From NCBI RefSeq assembly GCF_007096885.1, contig NZ_VJNO01000043.1:1-57584 (forward strand): DNA of 57,584 bases, read 5' to 3'. The DNA comes from Streptomyces sp. 130 (GTDB taxonomy: Bacteria > Actinomycetota > Actinomycetes > Streptomycetales > Streptomycetaceae). Shown piece by piece: positions 53,145-57,584 of the stretch (the first letter of the stretch is position 1; every line of letters starts with the position of its first letter). Made by a program: the position numbers and the translations under genes. The notes under the pieces were generated by a model, which was not told the origin of the DNA, did no database searches, and was given only the letters and a program-made list of their open reading frames with translations.

Positions 53145-54494
53145 GTGTCGGGACACCAGCTGGTCGCTGAGGTGCGGGCCGGGCGTGCGCATCTCGTGCG
53201 GGAGGCGCTGTGGGCGGGGGCCGACCCGGAGACGACGGACGCCGACGGGGCCCCCGTGCTGTGTGTTGCCGTCGCCGCGTTCGACGGGCACGTGGCGGAG
53301 GCTCTGCTGGACGCCGGTGCCGATCCGCTGCGGCCGTTGCCGGACGGGAGCACGCCGCTGCTGCGGGCCGTGATCTCGGGCAACGCCGCCCTGACCGCCG
53401 CCTTGCTGGGGCAGGCCGCGGACCGGCTCACGGGAGGGGACCGGGCCGGGCTCCTGGCCTATGCCCGGCGCTGGTGCGGGACCGGTGCCGAAGCGGGGCT
53501 GCGCCTGGCGACCGGTGCGACGGGCCCTGTGGTGCGCCGCAGGGTCCCGGATGACTTTGGCGTCACCGCGTACGACATGCTCACGCTGGGTGGGATGAGC
53601 GTGTATGACGGTCATGGCGCCGTTCTCACCCGTCTGGAGGCGGTGTTCGGCGTGTACCGGCCGTTCGACGTTCTGCTCGCCCGTGCGCTGGCCCGTGCCG
53701 ACGGGGACCACGCCGACTGGACGGAAGCGGTCGCGGTGCTCGCTGAACGGTCCGGGGCGGAGGTCTGGGGCAGGGTTGCGGCCCTGCGTTCGGCCTTCGA
53801 CCCTCTGCGGCGGATGTTCGCCGCGGATCTCGTGCGTCATCTCCTCGCCCTCGACGCGGACTCCGCTGAGCGCCAGGCCGCGGAGATTCTGCTTCCGTGG
53901 GCCGCCGAGGAGACGGACCCGGCGGCGCTCGCGTCGGTGCTGAGCGGGCTGACGTACGTCGACGACCCGGCGACCGAGAGTGTGGGGCTTGCCCACCGCG
54001 CGCACCCCGACCCTCGCGTACGCATGGTGGTGCCGTCCTTGCTGCACAGGACGCGGTACGCGTACACCCACCCAGAGGCGTGGAACGTCCTCACCGCACT
54101 GGCCCGCGATCCCGACACCCGAGTCCGCGCGGCCGTGTGTGAGCTGCTGTACGAGTTCGAGGGCTGGGGCCCAGCCGGGGCCGACATACTGGCCGGATTC
54201 CTGAGCGAGGGCGACCAGTTGGTGCGGATCAAGGCCGTGTACGGCCTCGCTCTGGCCGACGACGCCCGTTGCGTGGAGGGTGCCCGGCAGATCGGTCCCG
54301 TCGACCGGTCGGACTGGTCGGACACCTGGCTCCTGGACGCGGCGGAGCGCTACAAGCAAAGGCGCCTCGACGAGCCACTGCCGCAGTCCGGCAAGCCCGA
54401 GGAAGCCCGGTATCTTCCAGTCCAGGCGCCGCATCAGGCAGTAGTTCAGGTAGAGGGCGACTCTGCCGGTGCAGACCCGATCGGTATTCGGTGA
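53145..54494 (+). CDS. Ankyrin-repeat and HEAT-like protein (449 aa)
   Basis: GTG 53145 (SGHQLVAEVRAGRAHLVREA) has GGGGG upstream. The N-terminal part (about 1-95) has three ankyrin repeats, e.g. VREALWAGADPETTDADGAP and EALLDAGADPLRPLPDGSTP. The middle region is helical. Residues about 220-430 show HEAT-like pairs: PAALASVLSGLTYVDDPATE, HPDPRVRMVVPSLLHRTRYA and DPDTRVRAAVCELLYEFEGW. It is a scaffold-type protein with no enzymatic motif. It is intact and of normal Streptomyces GC. Confidence 0.75.
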   Translation: MSGHQLVAEVRAGRAHLVREALWAGADPETTDADGAPVLCVAVAAFDGHVAEALLDAGADPLRPLPDGSTPLLRAVISGNAALTAALLGQAADRLTGGDRAGLLAYARRWCGTGAEAGLRLATGATGPVVRRRVPDDFGVTAYDMLTLGGMSVYDGHGAVLTRLEAVFGVYRPFDVLLARALARADGDHADWTEAVAVLAERSGAEVWGRVAALRSAFDPLRRMFAADLVRHLLALDADSAERQAAEILLPWAAEETDPAALASVLSGLTYVDDPATESVGLAHRAHPDPRVRMVVPSLLHRTRYAYTHPEAWNVLTALARDPDTRVRAAVCELLYEFEGWGPAGADILAGFLSEGDQLVRIKAVYGLALADDARCVEGARQIGPVDRSDWSDTWLLDAAERYKQRRLDEPLPQSGKPEEARYLPVQAPHQAVVQVEGDSAGADPIGIR

Positions 54495-54829
54495 GAGTCC
54501 CGGATCGCAGCGAAACAAGGTAGGCGACCGCCTCGGTCTGCAGACCGTAGGTCCGACCTCTTCGAACTCTTGAGTCAACGAGGGCCCCAGCACCGACGTC
54601 ACACTGCAAACCGCATGATGGCCGGCCGCGCCGGCGTCCCTCTCCTCCGCCACCGCGTCGTCCTGATCGCTCACCTCCGCCGCCGCTGTACGGACCGGCC
54701 GACCGGCCCTTGCAGATGATGTCCGCGACGTGGACGGACCATCTGCGGGGTCGCAGGAACCAACTGGCGGCCGAGCAACGGTTCCGTACAGATCGGCCTT
54801 GCGAATTCGGTCAGAGGACGGGGAGCGAG
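54495..54829. other. Gene-free gap
   Basis: No convincing coding frame. A short palindrome GGCCGGCCGCGCCGGC lies near 54622. The ribosome site of the next (broken) gene, GGGGAGCGAG, is at its right end. Confidence 0.35.
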
Positions 54830-55113
54830 ATGACTTCGGCCAGGCTGCAGTCGGACGACAACGGGGGGATGGCAACGACGTTCACGGGCGCTGGTTGCGG
54901 CTGCTCAATCGTTCCACGGGAAACCCCGACTACCTGGATGCGTGGTTCGACGAGCAGTGCGGCGGATGCCGGTCCTGGAGCGCGCTCAGCGGAGAACTGG
55001 GCCCGGACTGGGGAGTCTGCACACGTCCCGATTCCCTGTTCGACAGGCGTGTGCGCTTTGAGCACGCCGGTTGCGAACGCTTCACCGCCCGTGCCGACGG
55101 CACCTACGGATGA
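54830..55113 (+). pseudogene. Cys-rich small protein gene frameshifted in a poly-G run
   Basis: ATG 54830 with GGGGAGCGAG upstream reads MTSARLQSDDNGG. Adding one G to the GGGGGG run near 54862 continues GNDVHGRWLRLLNRSTGNPD, YLDAWFDEQCGGCRSWSALS, GELGPDWGVCTRPDSLFDRR and VRFEHAGCERFTARADGTYG, about 94 aa. Four Cys (CGGC, C, C) suggest zinc binding. This resembles a widespread small Streptomyces family with CGGCRxWxPLxGxLGxDxGxC. The 3' end and flank recur at 35205-35255. Confidence 0.65.
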
Positions 55114-55120
55114 TCTCCGG

Positions 55121-55654
55121 CTACGAAATCTTGCCAGCGCCACGTTCACGTGCACGCCGACACCATGTTCCAAGCCGGGCGAGCCGAAGCGATGCCCCGC
55201 CCCGACATCGCCCAGCTACTCCACGTTCTCGATCAGCGGGGGGCATGGGCCCTGCTGACGCCGCAGTCGATCGACGCTGCCACGCTCTGCTCCGCGGCCG
55301 GACTGCCGCAGCCCGCACTCCACATCCCCCAGGACGACATCCCCGGCCGAAACCCGAGGCAGCGGACTCTGGCTCGCCCATCTCGGACAGAGAGCGCTGA
55401 AGCTCGGTGGCGGCGGCCTCCTCACCCTTGAGGGTCAGATGGCACAGGGCCTCGCCCGTACTGGTGGAACCTCCAGTCGCGGCGAGTCCCCTTTCGTGGC
55501 CAGGGACCGCTTCCATGCGCTGCAGTGCCTTGGCCTCCTCCCTGTCCGGGCTGGCGCCGAGGTGCTACTCATCCTGCCGGTCCGAGCGGCGCGAGTCCCA
55601 CCCCTGCGGCCCAACGTAGCGTCCGTCCCGGCGCCGCAGGCGGGCCTTGGCCAC
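55121..55654 (-). pseudogene. Small gene with in-frame TAG
   Basis: GTG 55654 follows GGGGAGG and reads AKARLRRRDGRYVGPQGWDS, then RRSDRQDE, then TAG (near 55565-55567), then HLGASPDREEAKALQRMEAV, PGHERGLAATGGSTSTGEAL and CHLTLKGEEAAATELQRSLS. The two halves are in the same frame, so a single TAC-to-TAG change would explain it. The tail beyond about 55400 loses protein character; the native stop is probably earlier than 55121. The family is unknown. Confidence 0.45.
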
Positions 55655-55817
55655 ATCGCCTCCCCGACGTGTGGACCGGAGCCGTCTTGGAGCCACCGTC
55701 AGTGTCCTGCGGCTTCGGGCCTTTTGATACGTGCCCGGTTGCGGCCGGTTCGCGAGCGCGCCTGCAGGGGACACAGGGGGTGGGCCGTGCCCCGCGCAGG
55801 CTGACCTGGGGAGCGTG

Positions 55818-56777
55818 TCAGGACTGCGTCAGGTCCTCTGGAACGCTCTGCTCGTTGATCTTCCCGAAGGGGACGTGGACGCTGGGGGTGGTCCGCGAAG
55901 TGCTGGCCAGGTGACTTGCCTGGTCGTCGAAGAAGATGTGCGGCCTGAGAACCTTCATGATCTCGCCCTTGTCGATGCCTCCGAGGAAGAAGGCGTCGTT
56001 GACGGTCACCCCCCAGCTCTTCAGGCTCATCACTGCCCGCTCGTGCGCGGGGGCGTTGCGCGCGGTGACGAGGGATACATGGAGACGGATGCGGTAGTCG
56101 GCGTTCTTCTGCCGCTCCTCTTCCTCCCGCTGCTGGATACGGTTGATGCTGGCGAGGAACTCCTTCAGCGGTCCCGCGTCATGCGGCACCGCGGCGTTGA
56201 GTACCTCATGGGCGCGAAACCCCTCAATGCCTCCCGTCTGGTACACCTGCTCCGAGTCGTCGGTTGCCAGGACACCGTCGAAGTCGAACGAGATGCGCAG
56301 GTCGTGGTCGCTGGTGTCATCGTCGTAGGGCTCGCCCAGCACGTGTCCTGCCGGCAGTCCCTGGGAGACGGCTTCGTGCACGTCGCCAGCGTTGGCTGAC
56401 AGGAACAGGGACATGTTGAGGGCGGGCATGAACTTGTAGGGCGAGCGGCCCTGCATGAAGACGGCCCGGCTTATCGGCAGAGAATATGCCTGTATCGACC
56501 GCATGACACGAAGCCCGGTGTCGGGGTCGTTCCGCGACAGAACGATGGCCTCGACCAGAGGGTCGTTTTCCTCGCTCAGGTCGTTGAGCGAGAGCAGTCG
56601 GCGGATGAACGGGAACGCGACACCGGGGCGCAGCGTGTCGTCGAGGTGCTCCGCCTGGTAGGCGCGGTAGCTCTCCTCGCCCTGGTCGCGGAAGACGGCG
56701 TCCGACTCTGCGAGGTCGAACAGCGCGCTGGAGGCGATACCGATGACAAGCCGGTTCGTCAGTTCGTAAGCGGCCAT
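55818..56777 (-). CDS. Cytosolic 5'-nucleotidase I family protein (319 aa)
   Basis: ATG 56777 follows AGAGGGG. The family blocks are all present: VIGIASSALFDLAESDAVFR, RPGVAFPFIRRLLSLND, EAIVLSRNDPDTGLRVMRSI, SLFLSANAGDVHEAVSQGLP, RISFDFDGVLATDDSEQVYQ, RLHVSLVTARNAPAHERAVM and FFLGGIDKGEIMKVLRPHIF-FDD. DFDGV carries the HAD-type Asp-x-Asp and HIFFDDQ the distal acidic pair. The enzyme should dephosphorylate nucleoside monophosphates in the cytoplasm. It is intact among decayed neighbours; related nucleotidases are frequent on Streptomyces plasmids and phages. Confidence 0.85.
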   Translation of the reverse strand: MAAYELTNRLVIGIASSALFDLAESDAVFRDQGEESYRAYQAEHLDDTLRPGVAFPFIRRLLSLNDLSEENDPLVEAIVLSRNDPDTGLRVMRSIQAYSLPISRAVFMQGRSPYKFMPALNMSLFLSANAGDVHEAVSQGLPAGHVLGEPYDDDTSDHDLRISFDFDGVLATDDSEQVYQTGGIEGFRAHEVLNAAVPHDAGPLKEFLASINRIQQREEEERQKNADYRIRLHVSLVTARNAPAHERAVMSLKSWGVTVNDAFFLGGIDKGEIMKVLRPHIFFDDQASHLASTSRTTPSVHVPFGKINEQSVPEDLTQS

Positions 56778-56815
56778 GAAAACCCCTCTAATCAGACCGT
56801 TCTCTATGGGCTAGA

Positions 56816-57058
56816 TCATCGCATCAGCCGTATCGCCGAGATCGCTTCCCGTGCGAGTGCTGTGCCCATGCCTTGACCTCCGTACCAGGCTTGGATGACA
56901 GCTTCCACGTCGTCGAGCCAGAGCATGGCCACGGGGCCGTCAGTGTTCAGTACGACGATCGTGCGCGGATTGGCCGCAGCCACCTCGGTCAACCAGTCGC
57001 CCAGAATCTTGTAGCTGTCCTCGTCGAAATGGACCTTGCCGTCGCGGGAGAGAACCAC
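56816..57058 (-). pseudogene. Glycoside hydrolase family 3 C-domain fragment
   Basis: The frame reads KVHFDEDSYKILGDWLTEVA, AANPRTIVVLNTDGPVAMLW, LDDVEAVIQAWYGGQGMGTA and LAREAISAIRLMR. The NPRTIVVLNTxGPVxMPWLDDVxAVxxAWYxGQ pattern is the GH3 C-terminal (alpha/beta sandwich) domain. Both ends are missing: there is no N-terminal TIM barrel and it stops after ALA. Confidence 0.7.
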
Positions 57059-57102
57059 ACACGCCGCCAGGGCAACCGGGCAGGGGGCGCGGCAGATGGC
57101 TC

Positions 57103-57444
57103 TCAGCCCTTGCGTGTGAAGGTGGTGACTTTGCAGTCGTCGGGGTCGCCGACGAACGAGTAAAGACGTGGATGGTCGCGGCTCCCACCGATCATGAGCC
57201 CGTCACCGTAGTACCCGCCATCGGCATCGCTGTCGCGGTAGCCACTGATCTTGCGGAAGGACATGGAGACAGCAAAGGAAGGATCGTCGTCAGCGGTCGT
57301 CAGGAACCAGGTTCCGCTTCCGGCTCTGCTCCGCGGGTCGCCGTAGGCGGCGCCGCTTAGGTCAGTGGGCCAGCCTGCGGTAGTGAACGTTCCGTCGCTG
57401 TTGAGGGTTACATGACCGACGGGGCCCTGGTAGTGGCCCACCAC
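57103..57444 (-). pseudogene. N-terminally truncated secreted/lipoprotein-type domain
   Basis: The sequence VGHYQGPVGHVTLNSDGTFT, SGTWFLTTADDDPSFAVSMS and LMIGGSRDHPRLYSFVGDPD-DCK resembles the calycin-like beta domain (GxYxGxxGxxLTLxxDGTF...GTW) of Streptomyces lipoproteins. The signal peptide and lipobox are missing; the frame continues upstream to about 57480, where the IS begins. The insertion probably removed the 5' end. Confidence 0.55.
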
Positions 57445-57514
57445 ATCCTCTCCGCGCAGTCCTGCTGGCCGTTCACCCGCCCCCGAACAAAGCTGGGGGT
57501 TGCTGTAAGAGGTC

Positions 57515-57584
57515 CTAACAAAGGCGTTGGACGTGTCGGTGGGTGATCAGGCAGGTCGCGAGGCCGAGGAAGGCTTCGTGGATG
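57515..57584 (-). mobile_element. IS5-type transposase C-terminus, runs off the window
   Basis: The minus strand encodes IHEAFLGLATCLITHRHVQR-LC and a stop at 57515-57517, the ending of a common Streptomyces IS5-type transposase. GGGGTTGCTGTAAGAGGTCC just left of it probably contains the terminal inverted repeat. The remainder lies beyond the window. Confidence 0.65.

Overview
The window looks like the subterminal arm of a linear Streptomyces-type replicon, either a linear plasmid or a chromosome arm. The DNA is GC-rich with GTG starts, translationally coupled gene pairs and actinobacterial families (mIHF, SpoIIE/HATPase regulators, ALF-repeat polymorphic toxin, SCP1.201-type deaminase). The left edge is a run of short palindromes with TTC, TAC or similar loops, followed within 1.3 kb by a helicase with helicase-associated (HA) repeats of the telomere-linked TtrA type. 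A second, broken HA-domain fragment lies near 51.2-51.7 kb. I infer that base 1 is close to a telomere; the sequence alone does not prove it.

Layout: 0-4 kb, palindromes, a small divergent gene pair around a perfect 13-bp dyad, a tRNA-Glu-like pseudogene and the helicase. 4.5-6.3 kb, an AT-richer island with one orphan membrane protein. 6.5-9.4 kb, a DUF4238-like protein, an orphan protein and frameshifted mIHF and HExxH-peptidase genes. 9.7-18.0 kb, an intact four-gene operon matching Wadjet JetABCD of the DUF2397/DUF2398/SMC-like/DUF2399 kind. 18-24 kb, a graveyard: HNH nuclease fragment, a paralogue with an internal inversion, Tn3-like and integrase remnants, a 5'-truncated ABC exporter and a three-repeat CRISPR relic with two 32-nt spacers. 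It also holds an intact lone TnpB and a LexA-like DNA-binding protein. 24.3-28.8 kb, a Hachiman-like pair (PD-(D/E)XK nuclease plus Ski2-like helicase). 28.8-31.2 kb, a convergent operon ending in a protein with six zinc-ribbon repeats fused to a GIY-YIG/T5orf172-type nuclease. 31.4-34.2 kb, a GAF-SpoIIE-HATPase fusion regulator. 34.2-35.8 kb, two broken IS3 transposases.

36.2-40.8 kb holds a secreted 1376-aa polymorphic toxin (ALF repeats, coiled coils, HINT, C-terminal SCP1.201/DddA-like deaminase) with its immunity gene directly downstream. 41.3-44.1 kb has two secreted proteins, one a protease-fold/lectin/FG-GAP protein lacking catalytic His and Ser. 44-50.3 kb has two TPR-like paralogues in opposite orientation flanking IS5 and ISL3 relics. 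50-57.6 kb is mostly decayed genes, with an intact ankyrin/HEAT-like protein and an intact cytosolic 5'-nucleotidase. The window ends inside another IS5-type transposase.

The large multi-gene systems (Jet, Ham-like, toxin-immunity) are intact, whereas at least ten smaller genes carry single-base frameshifts or stops. This fits a defence/conflict island in a decaying arm, although uncorrected indel errors could explain some frameshifts. The most interesting biological reading is that a system known to destroy small circular plasmids is carried beside TtrA-like telomere machinery, on DNA that would itself escape as a linear molecule.
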